The notes under the pieces are model-generated. The model saw only the letters and a program-made list of their open reading frames with translations, was not told where the DNA came from and ran no database searches. Position numbers and translations under genes: made by a program. Shown here piece after piece: positions 56,627-64,000 of a stretch of DNA of 64,000 bases (position 1 is the stretch's first letter; the number at the start of each line of letters is the position of its first letter). The DNA comes from Cellulomonas sp. (GTDB lineage: Bacteria > Actinomycetota > Actinomycetes > Actinomycetales > Cellulomonadaceae), in NCBI RefSeq assembly GCF_015234515.1, contig NZ_JADGMY010000011.1, positions 62,001-126,000 of the forward strand, read 5' to 3'.

Positions 56627-57775
56627 ATGGGTCTGCGCGTCGCGCCCCTCGGGTGGGGGGTGGCCGTCGTGGCGCTCCTCGCCCTGGGGGCGGGGCGCCT
56701 GCTCGGGTGGGGCGAGCTCGCCGCGCTCGGCGTGGCGCTGCTCGGCGTGCTCGTCGCGTCGCTGGTGATGACCGCCGGTCGCACCCGGTACCGGGTCGTG
56801 CTCGACCTGGCGGACCACCGCGTGCGCATCGGGCAGCGCGCCGTCGGCCGCGTCGACGTGCGCAACGCCGCCAGGCGCCGGTCGCTGCCGTCGCAGGTGG
56901 ACCTGCCGGTCGGGGACCGTGTGGTCGAGCTGGCCGTCCCGAGCCTGCCGGCGGGTGGGACGCACGACGACCTGTTCGCGGTCCCCACCGACAGGCGCGC
57001 CGTGATCGTCGTCGGTCCCGTCGTGTCCCGTCGCGGGGACCCGCTGGGCCTGCTGCAGCGCCGGCTGCGCTGGACCGAGCCGGCCGAGCTGTTCGTCCAC
57101 CCCGAGGTCGTGGCCCTGGGTGGCGCGAACGCCGGCCTGCTGCGGGACCTGGAGGGGCAGGCCACACGCGACCTGTCGGACTCGGACCTCAACTTCCACG
57201 CGCTGCGCGACTACGTCGCGGGGGACGACCGCCGGTACATCCACTGGCGCACCACCGCCCGCCGCGGCAAGCTCATGGTCAAGCAGTTCGAGGACACGCG
57301 TCGCACGCTCACGTCCATCGCGCTGGCGACGGCCGTCGGTGACTACGCGCACCCCGACGAGCTCGAGCTCGCGGTCTCGGTCGCCGCGTCGATCGCCGTG
57401 CAGGCCATCCGCGACGAGCGCGACGTCGAGCTCCTGGCCGGCACCGGTCGGCTGCGGACGGCGACGCCTCCGCTGCTCCTCGACGACTGCTCGCGCCTGT
57501 CGTGGTCACCGGCCGGCGCCGGGGTCGTCCTGCTGGGCCGCCGCGTCGTGCGTGAGACGCCCGACGCGTCCGTCGCGTTCCTCGTCACGGGGGGCACGCC
57601 GTCGGACGCCGACCTGCGCCTGGGGGCGCGCGCGCTGCCGGCCGGCACCCGCGCGGTCGTGCTGCGCTGCGCGCTGGGTCAGGACGTCGCCGTGCGCACC
57701 CAGGGGGCCCTGACGCTCGGCACCCTGGGCCGCCTGGACGACCTGCCGCGGGCGCTGCGCCGGGTGGTCGGATGA
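56627..57775 (+). CDS. DUF58 domain membrane protein
   Basis: 382-residue protein with two N-terminal membrane helices (about 8-50) and a cytoplasmic C-terminus. The DUF58 hallmark is LNFHALRDYVAGDDRRYIHW followed by RRGKLMVKQFED, then a VWA-like alpha/beta fold. DUF58 proteins are standard partners of MoxR ATPases. It starts three bases after the moxR stop and overlaps the next gene by ATGA. Confidence 0.94.
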   Translation: MGLRVAPLGWGVAVVALLALGAGRLLGWGELAALGVALLGVLVASLVMTAGRTRYRVVLDLADHRVRIGQRAVGRVDVRNAARRRSLPSQVDLPVGDRVVELAVPSLPAGGTHDDLFAVPTDRRAVIVVGPVVSRRGDPLGLLQRRLRWTEPAELFVHPEVVALGGANAGLLRDLEGQATRDLSDSDLNFHALRDYVAGDDRRYIHWRTTARRGKLMVKQFEDTRRTLTSIALATAVGDYAHPDELELAVSVAASIAVQAIRDERDVELLAGTGRLRTATPPLLLDDCSRLSWSPAGAGVVLLGRRVVRETPDASVAFLVTGGTPSDADLRLGARALPAGTRAVVLRCALGQDVAVRTQGALTLGTLGRLDDLPRALRRVVG

Positions 57776-60162
57776 GGCCGGGCCAGCGGATCGGCGTGCG
57801 GGAGCCCGCGGACGCGGCGCGTGACGTCGTGGTGCTCGTGGCGGCCGTGACGCTGGCCCTCACGCCGCTCCTGCCGGTGTACGGCACGTCGGCCGTCCTC
57901 CCGGCGCTCGTCGGCGGGATGGTGCTCGGCACCGCCGTGACGCTCGTCGGTGCCCTGCGCAGGTGGTCCGCGCTCGTCGTCGTCGCGCTGCTGGTCGCCG
58001 TCTACGCGCTGGCCGGGGGTGCGCTGGCGGCGCCGACGACCACCGTGGCGGGGGTGGTGCCCACGCCCGCGACGTTCGTCGCGCTCGCCCGGGGGGCCGC
58101 GTCGACCTGGAAGCAGGTCCTCACGCTGCAGCCCCCGGTCGGAACGGGCGGGACGCTGCTGGTCGCCGCCTTCCTGCTCGCGCTGGTCGGCACGGCCGCG
58201 ACGCTCACCCTCACGCTGCGGGTGCGCCGGCCGGCGGTCTCCTCCCTCGCGGCGGTCGTCCCGCTGCTGGTCCTCGTCGCCGCCGTCGTGCTGGGGACCC
58301 GGCAGCCGCCCGTGCCGCCGGCCGTCGCAGGCACCGTGCTGGCGGTGACCGGTCTGGCGTGGGCCGCGTGGCGGACCGGGGCCTGGCGGGCCCGGCGCGT
58401 CGTCGCGACCGGGGCGCTCGCGGCCGTGGCGGCGACCGGCGGTCTCCTCGGCGGTCCGCTGGTCGTCGCGGACCAGCCGCGCGTCGTCGTCCGCGAGGAG
58501 ATCGTCCCGCCCTTCGACCCGCGCGACTACCCGAGCCCGCTCGCGTCGTTCCGGCGCCTCGTCAAGCTGGACGACACGGTCCTGCTGACCGTCGACGGCC
58601 TGCCGCAGGGTGCGCGCGTGCGTCTCGCGACGTTCGACCGGTACGACGGGGTCGTGTTCAACGTGGCCGGAGACGGCTCCGCGCAGGCGTCCGGGGAGTT
58701 CCGGCGCGTCGGCGACGCCATCGACGTCCCCGTGCGTGGCGAGGCGGCGCGGGTGGACGTCACGGTCGGTGCGCTGCAGGGCGTCTGGCTGCCGACCGTG
58801 GGCTACGCGAGGGCCGTCGACCTCGGGCGGGCCACCGGCGACCTGCGGTTCAACGACGCGACGGGGGCGGCGGTGGTCACCTCGGGCGTCCGGGAGGGGA
58901 TGACGTACTCCCTCGACGTCGTCGTGCCGACGGAGCCGGAGGACGACGAGATCGGGGGAGCGGCCGCCGGCTCGGTCTCGCAGCCGGCGTCCAGCGGCGT
59001 GCCGCAGGCCGTCGCCGTCGCGGCGGCGGACGTCGCGCGCGACGCGGGGACGCCCGTCCAGGTCGCACGCGCCATCACCGACCACCTCAGCGAGCAGGGC
59101 TACTTCAGCCACGGCCTGACGGACGCCGGCGACTACCCGTCGCTCTCGGGGCACGGTGCCGCGCGGCTCGCGGAGCTGCTGGCCGGTGACGTGATGGTCG
59201 GTGACGGTGAGCAGTACGCGGCGTCGGCGGCCCTGATGATCCGTGAGATGGGCCTGCCGGCGCGCGTCGTCCTCGGGTTCGTCCCGGGGTCGGGTGACGA
59301 CGTCGAGGGTGACGAGACGGCGACCGTGCCGACCGACGAGGACGGCGCCGTCGAGATCCGCGGCCGCGACGTGCAGGCGTGGGTCGAGGTGGCGTTCGCG
59401 GGCCGTGGCTGGGTGACGTTCGACCCGACCCCGCCGCGCTCGCGCACGCCCGAGCAGGAGCAGGAGGAGACGGACACCGACCCGCAGCCGCAGGTGGTGC
59501 AGCCGCCCGCGCTGCCGCCCGACCGCGTCACGCCGCCCGACGACGACACCGAGCAGCCCCAGACGGAGGACCCGCCCGCGGACGACTCGGGACTCGCGCT
59601 GTGGCTGCGCATCGCGGCCTGGGCGGGAGTCGGTCTCGCAGGGGTGCTCGTGCTGCTGTCGCCGCTGCTGGTCGTCATCGCGCTCAAGGCACGTCGGCGA
59701 CGTCGACGGCGACGTGCGGCTGATCCGGTGCGACGGGTCGCGGGCGGCTGGGACGAGGTCGTCGACACGGCCCGCGACATGGGTGGCGTCCCGCCGGTCG
59801 CGGCGACCCGTCGCGAGACCGCCCGCGCATGGACCACGACCATCGCGGCGCGGCACCCCGCGGTGGCGGCCCGCATCGAGGCGCTCGCGCGGCGCGCCGA
59901 CCGCGCGGTCTTCGGGGCGGGGGCTCCCGAACGGTCGGAGGTGGAGGCGTACTGGGCCGACGTGGACGCCACCGTGGGTGCGCTGCGTCGGACGCTGCCG
60001 TGGCGGCGACGCGTCCGGAGCCGTGCGTCGCTCGTCTCGTTGCGCCGGCCGTCGGCGTCGTCCCGTGCGACGCGACGACAGGCGGAGCTCCTGGCGTCGA
60101 GCGACCCCGCACCCGGACGACGCCCACGCCGTATTCGCTCGAACCGCCGAGGTGAACGATGA
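57772..60162 (+). CDS. TgpA-like membrane transglutaminase, catalytic residues lost
   Basis: 796-residue membrane protein: about six N-terminal helices (20-225), an extracytoplasmic transglutaminase-fold domain (about 400-560), another helix near 615-640 and a basic cytoplasmic tail. The transglutaminase signature is recognisable (MVGDGEQYAASAALMIREMG, then LPARVVLGFVPG; RDVQAWVEVAF; GWVTFDPTP). The catalytic Cys position is Gly479 and the catalytic His position Gln535; only Asp551 remains. The domain is therefore probably non-enzymatic. Family identity rests on the helices plus the TgpA-type spacing, and its place after MoxR-DUF58. Confidence 0.88.
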   Translation: MRPGQRIGVREPADAARDVVVLVAAVTLALTPLLPVYGTSAVLPALVGGMVLGTAVTLVGALRRWSALVVVALLVAVYALAGGALAAPTTTVAGVVPTPATFVALARGAASTWKQVLTLQPPVGTGGTLLVAAFLLALVGTAATLTLTLRVRRPAVSSLAAVVPLLVLVAAVVLGTRQPPVPPAVAGTVLAVTGLAWAAWRTGAWRARRVVATGALAAVAATGGLLGGPLVVADQPRVVVREEIVPPFDPRDYPSPLASFRRLVKLDDTVLLTVDGLPQGARVRLATFDRYDGVVFNVAGDGSAQASGEFRRVGDAIDVPVRGEAARVDVTVGALQGVWLPTVGYARAVDLGRATGDLRFNDATGAAVVTSGVREGMTYSLDVVVPTEPEDDEIGGAAAGSVSQPASSGVPQAVAVAAADVARDAGTPVQVARAITDHLSEQGYFSHGLTDAGDYPSLSGHGAARLAELLAGDVMVGDGEQYAASAALMIREMGLPARVVLGFVPGSGDDVEGDETATVPTDEDGAVEIRGRDVQAWVEVAFAGRGWVTFDPTPPRSRTPEQEQEETDTDPQPQVVQPPALPPDRVTPPDDDTEQPQTEDPPADDSGLALWLRIAAWAGVGLAGVLVLLSPLLVVIALKARRRRRRRRAADPVRRVAGGWDEVVDTARDMGGVPPVAATRRETARAWTTTIAARHPAVAARIEALARRADRAVFGAGAPERSEVEAYWADVDATVGALRRTLPWRRRVRSRASLVSLRRPSASSRATRRQAELLASSDPAPGRRPRRIRSNRRGER

Positions 60163-61400
60163 CCAGCCGACCCGTGACCGCTCTGGACGACCGGCCCGCG
60201 GGCCTGGGGCGGCGGTTCCTCGCCGTGCTCGTCGACCAGGTGGTCGTGATGACGCTCGGTGGCGGGGTCGTGCTCGCCGCGGCGCTGCGCGTCGCGGCGG
60301 CGCTGCGCGACGGCGTCGTGCCCGCGGACGCCCCTGTCGTCCCCGTGCCCCTGCTGCTCGCTGCGGTGCTGCTGGCGGCAGCGGTCACGATCGCGCAGTG
60401 GATCGCCCACGGACGCCTCGGCTGGACCCTCGGTCGACTGCTGGTGGGCGTGCGGACGGTCGACGTGCACAGCCGCCGGCCGATCGGGGCCGGCCGCGTG
60501 CTCGTGCGGGGTCTCGTCGTGGCGGTGGGCGTGCTGGCGTGCGCGGTCGGGCAGCTCGTCGTGCTGCTCTCACCGCTGTTCGACCGGACGGGCCGGCGGC
60601 GGGGCTGGCACGACCGGGCGGTCGGCGCCGAGGTGCTGCGGGTGGTGCCGTCGTCCTCGGCCCGCGCCTCGCACGCGCCCGACGCGACGCGGCGCGCGGT
60701 GCGTGGCGGCACGGGCGGGCGCAGCGACCCCCCGGCCGGCGGGGCCGGGCCGGCCGACGTCGACGACCTGCCGTTCCTCCCGCCCGCGGGCCCGCCGACG
60801 GCCGCACCAGGGATCCCCGCGCCGTCGCCGTCGCCCGAGTCCGCCGCGCCCGCGACCGACGGGCGCGGGCTGGTGCTCGCGCCCCTGCACCCCCAGCGTT
60901 CGGCCCCCGACCTCGACACCCGCGCCATCCCGGCCGTGCGGGTGACGCCGACGCTCGCGTTCGGGTTGGCGCCCGAGCTCGAGATGACGCGTCCGGCGCC
61001 CCCCCGGACGGACGTGGCCCCGGAACCGCGCGCGGGTGGGACCGCAGGGCTGCGCGTCGCGTTCGACGACGGGCGCGTGCTCACGGTCGAGCGCCTCGCG
61101 CTGGTCGGACGCAACCCCTCGCAGGGCCCGGACGTGCAGGTCGTGCGCGTGGTCGACCCCGCTCGTTCCGTCTCGAAGACGCACCTGCAGCTCGCCGTCG
61201 ACCCTGCCGGCGGCGCGTGGGTGGTGGATCGCGGCTCGACCAACGGCACCCTGGTGACGTTGCCGGACGGTGCACAGGTCGTGTGCCCGGTGGACCACCC
61301 GGTGCGGCTGCGTGAAGGCGCGGTCGTGGTGTTCGGCGACAGCTCGCTGCGGGTGGTGGCGGTGCCCGAGGTCACGGGCGACCGTCGGCCCTCGCCCTAG
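60159..61400 (+). CDS. RDD membrane protein with C-terminal FHA domain
   Basis: 413-residue protein. Residues 13-165 form an RDD domain: LGRRFLAVLVDQVVVM (Arg and Asp), LGWTLGRLLVGVRTVD and GWHDRAVGAEVL (Asp), with three or four membrane helices. A Pro/Ala-rich linker leads to an FHA domain (about 300-400): LALVGRNPSQ, RSVSKTHLQLAVD and RGSTNGTLVT keep the phosphothreonine-binding Arg, Ser, His and Asn. It is a second candidate reader of the kinase at 48059-49564. Overlaps the previous stop (ATGA) and, by four bases, the convergent TetR gene. Confidence 0.92.
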   Translation: MTSRPVTALDDRPAGLGRRFLAVLVDQVVVMTLGGGVVLAAALRVAAALRDGVVPADAPVVPVPLLLAAVLLAAAVTIAQWIAHGRLGWTLGRLLVGVRTVDVHSRRPIGAGRVLVRGLVVAVGVLACAVGQLVVLLSPLFDRTGRRRGWHDRAVGAEVLRVVPSSSARASHAPDATRRAVRGGTGGRSDPPAGGAGPADVDDLPFLPPAGPPTAAPGIPAPSPSPESAAPATDGRGLVLAPLHPQRSAPDLDTRAIPAVRVTPTLAFGLAPELEMTRPAPPRTDVAPEPRAGGTAGLRVAFDDGRVLTVERLALVGRNPSQGPDVQVVRVVDPARSVSKTHLQLAVDPAGGAWVVDRGSTNGTLVTLPDGAQVVCPVDHPVRLREGAVVVFGDSSLRVVAVPEVTGDRRPSP

Positions 61401-62158
61401 CGGTCCGGGCCCTCGTCCGTGGTGGACCCGTCCGCCGCGGCGCTCACGAGGGCGTCGAGCGCGTCGAGGACCCGGTCGATGCCGAACCGCCATGCGTGCT
61501 CGGCGCTGTACGGCGCGTCCATGGCGGCACCGGCTGCGGCTCCGACGCGTCGCGCCAGGGCGAAGCGGTCGCCGACGTAGTCCATGAGCCGGCCCTGCCA
61601 CGCCGCCCAGACGGTGGCGATCTGCGCGGAGTGCGGGTCGGGGCGGCGCGACCGTGCCGAGGCGCGGACGAAGTCGCAGACGAAGCTGAGGGCCGCGTCA
61701 CGCTCGACGTCGCCCAGCCCCGTGCCGTCCAGAGCGTGGAGCTGGTGGTCGTAGGTCGCGATCGTGCCGGGTCCGAAGGCGGTGCGCTGGTCCGTGACAT
61801 CGAGCAGCCAGGCGTGTGCGGCGTACAGCGCTAGCTCGTCGGCGGCGACGTCCCGGACGCGTGCGCGCCAGGTCCGGCCGACGTGGGGCGGGCGGGACCG
61901 GCGCGCCTGGACCGCGTCGGCCATCAGCACCAGCAGGTCGTCCCGCGAGCCGACGTGCGTGTAGACGGCGTTCGGCGCGATGCCGAGCGCCGCGCCGAGA
62001 CGCCGCACGGTCACGGCGTCCAGCCCGTCGTGGTCGGCGATGCCGACGGCGGTGTCGACGATCTGGGACGTCGACACCTTCGACCGGGGCCCCCTGGTGC
62101 CGGTGGGCGGCGCGGCGGGGTGGTCCCGCCACAGCAGGTCGATCAGCTCGCGCGACAT
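61397..62158 (-). CDS. TetR/AcrR family transcriptional regulator
   Basis: 253-residue repressor. Helix-turn-helix near 30-80: VSTSQIVDTAVGIADHDGLD, then VTVRRLGAALGIAPNAVYTH. The C-terminal ligand domain is helical and TetR_C-like. ATG at 62158 is preceded by GGAGGG. It is divergent from the VOC gene, with a 33-bp imperfect palindrome in the 76-base gap, so it probably represses both genes. A longer frame exists upstream but would run through the palindrome. Confidence 0.92.
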   Translation of the reverse strand: MSRELIDLLWRDHPAAPPTGTRGPRSKVSTSQIVDTAVGIADHDGLDAVTVRRLGAALGIAPNAVYTHVGSRDDLLVLMADAVQARRSRPPHVGRTWRARVRDVAADELALYAAHAWLLDVTDQRTAFGPGTIATYDHQLHALDGTGLGDVERDAALSFVCDFVRASARSRRPDPHSAQIATVWAAWQGRLMDYVGDRFALARRVGAAAGAAMDAPYSAEHAWRFGIDRVLDALDALVSAAADGSTTDEGPDR

Positions 62159-62187
62159 CACCCTCCACTCGGGGAACACCCCGGTCC

Positions 62188-62220
62188 GACGATACCTTGT
62201 ACGGTGCACAAGATATCGTC
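62188..62220. promoter_or_regulatory. Candidate TetR operator between divergent genes
   Basis: An imperfect palindrome whose outer arms are exact (GACGATA / TATCGTC) and whose inner halves (CTTGT, ACAAG) also match. It is centred near 62204, between the TetR gene and the VOC gene, ending 15 bases before the VOC ATG. Confidence 0.65.
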
Positions 62221-62234
62221 TCGAGAGGACCGAC

Positions 62235-62612
62235 ATGCACATCACCGGCTCGGCAGTCTCGCTCAACGTCCCCGACGTCGCGGCCTCGGCGGACTTCGCG
62301 CGGACCCATCTGGGCTTCACCGAGGAGATGTCCGCCGACGGCTTCGTCTCCCTCAGTCACCCCGACGTCGGGTTCAACCTCGCGCTGCTGCGCGTCGGCC
62401 TGTCGAGCTTCAAGCCCGCTCGGATCGCGGGGCCGGCCGGGCAGGGCCTGCTGGTGGCGTTCGTCGTCGAGGACGTCGACGCCGAGTTCGAGCGCATCGC
62501 CGCGGCAGGGGCACAGGTCGTCACGCCTCCCGAGACCGAGCCGTGGGGGGAGCGGTTCTGCCAGTTCGCCGACGCCAACGGCATCGTCTGGCAGCTCGTC
62601 CAGTGGGTCTGA
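62235..62612 (+). CDS. VOC family (glyoxalase/dioxygenase-fold) protein
   Basis: 125-residue protein with two beta-alpha-beta-beta-beta modules: VSLNVPDVAASADFARTHLG at the start and VEDVDAEFERIAAAGAQVVT with WGERFCQFADANGIVWQLVQ at the end. The fold is used by glyoxalases, resistance proteins and dioxygenases. The metal ligands are not conserved in a recognisable set, so it may bind a ligand instead. ATG at 62235 follows AGAGGAC. Probably the regulated partner of the divergent TetR gene. Confidence 0.9.
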   Translation: MHITGSAVSLNVPDVAASADFARTHLGFTEEMSADGFVSLSHPDVGFNLALLRVGLSSFKPARIAGPAGQGLLVAFVVEDVDAEFERIAAAGAQVVTPPETEPWGERFCQFADANGIVWQLVQWV

Positions 62613-62644
62613 CTGCCCGGCCGCCCCAGCGGGGGCCGGTGTTC

Positions 62645-62650
62645 TAGTCT
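62645..62650 (+). promoter_or_regulatory. -10 box, leaderless type (TAGTCT-N6-ATG)
   Basis: TAGTCT ends exactly six bases before the ATG at 62657; no ribosome-binding site is seen. Confidence 0.55.
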
Positions 62651-62656
62651 CGGGCC

Positions 62657-64000
62657 ATGGGTGCCGTGCGACCGGCCCCGAGGATGCGGCCGGTCGAGCT
62701 CGTCGACGAGGAGGACGACCGTCCGTGGACGGCCGGCAGGCCGGCACGCGCCGACGCGGCAGACACCGGCGACGCGGGTGGGCCCGACGCCTCGGGCGCG
62801 CGCCGGCGCGAGCGTTCCTGGTGGCCCTGGGGTGCCGGAGTCCTCGTCGTGGTGGTGGGTGCCGCAGCCGTCGCCACGGGCGTCACGGAACGGGCGGCCC
62901 GCGAGCGCGCCGACGCCTTCGCTGCCCTTCCCGGCGTCGTGCGTCCGCTCGATCGCCCGCCCGTCGAGCGCTGGCGGACCGCCGCCGACGGTCCGACACC
63001 GGTGCTGGGCGCTGCGGGCGCGCTCGTGACGCTCAGCGATGCCGGAGGTCGCTGGGTCGTGCGCTCGTCCGACCTCACGACGGGCGCCACGCGCTGGGAG
63101 GTCCCGGTGGTGGAGCAGGCGGGCTCCGGGTTCGAGTCCGTCGCCGTCGCGTGCGTCGCGGGTGCGGACGCCTCGGCCGACCTCCTGTGCGCGTGGGTGG
63201 AGCCGGACGTCGTGTACGGGACCCCGGGCGGGTCGACGAACTACGTGCCGCCCACGCACGTGATCGCGCTCGCCGGCACGGACGGTGCGCAGCACGGCGC
63301 GTGGGACATCGAGGGGAGCGTGCTCGGGCTCCTGCGCCATGAGGACGACGTCCTCGTGGCGACGGGCCGCAGCGACCGGCACGTGCTCGTCGAGCGACGC
63401 GACGGGACCGACGGCACGGTCCGCTGGACCTGGACCTCCCCGGTCCCGCTCGTCGACAACGGGGGGGTCCGTGCCGTGCCCAAGCTCGTGGCGGACGGCG
63501 GCGTCGTCGCGCTGATGGCGAACTCGACCACGCTGCTCGACGTCCGCACCGGTGCCGTCCTGGAGGCCGGCCCGGCAGGCCAGCAGATCCTCGTCGCCGG
63601 GCTGCCCGACGGCGGCTTCGCGACGTGGGAGCCCGTGTACGGCGGGACGCTGCGCGACGCCGACGGCACCGTCCGGGCCAGGGTCCCCGGCCTTCCTCGC
63701 CCGGTGGTGGGGGACGGGTCGGTCGACGCGCTCCTGATCGACGTGGGCAACCGGGCGGTCGCGGTGCGGGCCGACGACGGCACGGTCGTCTGGAGACTGC
63801 CGACGTCCATGACGCCGGTCGCCGTGGCGCACGGCGTCGTCGTCATGGCAGGTGAGGCGTCGGTCGGGGCCGTGGACGGTGCGGACGGTCGGCTGCTCTG
63901 GGAGCAGGAGCTCACCGAGGCGCAGTACATCGCCCCGCTGACCGACGGACTGCACGTGCTGGTCCCGGAGCCCGACGGCGCCGACGGGTTCGACCTCGTC
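62657..64000 (+). CDS. Membrane-anchored PQQ-type beta-propeller protein, C-terminus beyond window
   Basis: 448 codons are open from the ATG at 62657 to the window end. An acidic/basic cytoplasmic N-terminus (about 1-54) leads to one membrane helix (about 55-75, WWPWGAGVLVVVVGAAAVAT). An extracytoplasmic region follows with repeated blade-like segments of the PQQ/BamB kind (TTGATRWEVPVV, DGTVRWTWTSP, DDGTVVWRLPTS, DGADGRLLWEQELTE). Such proteins usually act as scaffolds rather than enzymes. The N-terminal half of the giant protein at 49561 has a similar flavour, but a direct relation is not shown. Confidence 0.85.
   Translation, partial: MGAVRPAPRMRPVELVDEEDDRPWTAGRPARADAADTGDAGGPDASGARRRERSWWPWGAGVLVVVVGAAAVATGVTERAARERADAFAALPGVVRPLDRPPVERWRTAADGPTPVLGAAGALVTLSDAGGRWVVRSSDLTTGATRWEVPVVEQAGSGFESVAVACVAGADASADLLCAWVEPDVVYGTPGGSTNYVPPTHVIALAGTDGAQHGAWDIEGSVLGLLRHEDDVLVATGRSDRHVLVERRDGTDGTVRWTWTSPVPLVDNGGVRAVPKLVADGGVVALMANSTTLLDVRTGAVLEAGPAGQQILVAGLPDGGFATWEPVYGGTLRDADGTVRARVPGLPRPVVGDGSVDALLIDVGNRAVAVRADDGTVVWRLPTSMTPVAVAHGVVVMAGEASVGAVDGADGRLLWEQELTEAQYIAPLTDGLHVLVPEPDGADGFDLV

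Overview
The window is chromosomal DNA of a very high-GC actinobacterium (roughly 73-75% G+C judged by eye, with strong G/C third-position bias). Gene content and order fit Micrococcales, most likely Cellulomonas or a close relative: leuS-degV-comEA-comEC-holA, rpsT-lepA-hemW-hrcA-dnaJ-rsmE-phoH-ybeY-era, mycothiol-type enzymes and an F420-type oxidoreductase. That placement is inferred, not shown. No tRNA, rRNA, CRISPR array or insertion sequence was seen.

Layout. 1-10 kb: a DEAD-box helicase cut by the window edge, a remnant of an alpha/beta hydrolase, a CYTH protein, a glutathionyl-hydroquinone-reductase-like protein, a large lipoprotein, an LLM oxidoreductase, a membrane metallophosphoesterase and a secreted bulb-lectin/M15 peptidase fusion. 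10-18.6 kb: an MntR-type regulator, a remnant of a HerA-like gene, then leuS, degV, comEA, comEC and holA. 18.6-22 kb: two short YuxH-type EAL proteins (one apparently dead), an unannotated 41-residue secreted peptide gene with its own terminator, and a leaderless HTH-TPR regulator. 22-31 kb: rpsT, a lone PemK/MazF-like gene, the ATP-grasp/alpha-E/transglutaminase triad, a methyltransferase, a DinB-like enzyme, lepA and hemW. 31-45.6 kb: DUF4870 pair, a DUF3097 gene, the CIRCE-controlled hrcA-dnaJ-rsmE unit, ppdK, phoH-ybeY-CorC-era and a membrane hydrolase. 45.7-61.4 kb: an eight-gene, tightly packed locus of PP2C phosphatase, FHA protein, Ser/Thr kinase, 2013-residue Ig/Fn3 surface protein, MoxR ATPase, DUF58, TgpA-like protein and RDD-FHA protein. 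The right end has a divergent TetR/VOC pair and a truncated beta-propeller gene.

Two assemblies deserve most attention. The first is the small secreted peptide (20301-20426) next to a TPR regulator, arranged like peptide-pheromone/RRNPP systems of Firmicutes but in an actinobacterium. The second is the phospho-signalling/MoxR/giant-surface-protein locus, whose TgpA-like member has lost two of its three catalytic residues.

A recurring regulatory theme is a TANNNT box placed exactly six bases before an ATG or GTG, the pattern expected of leaderless transcripts. It occurs before at least seven genes here.
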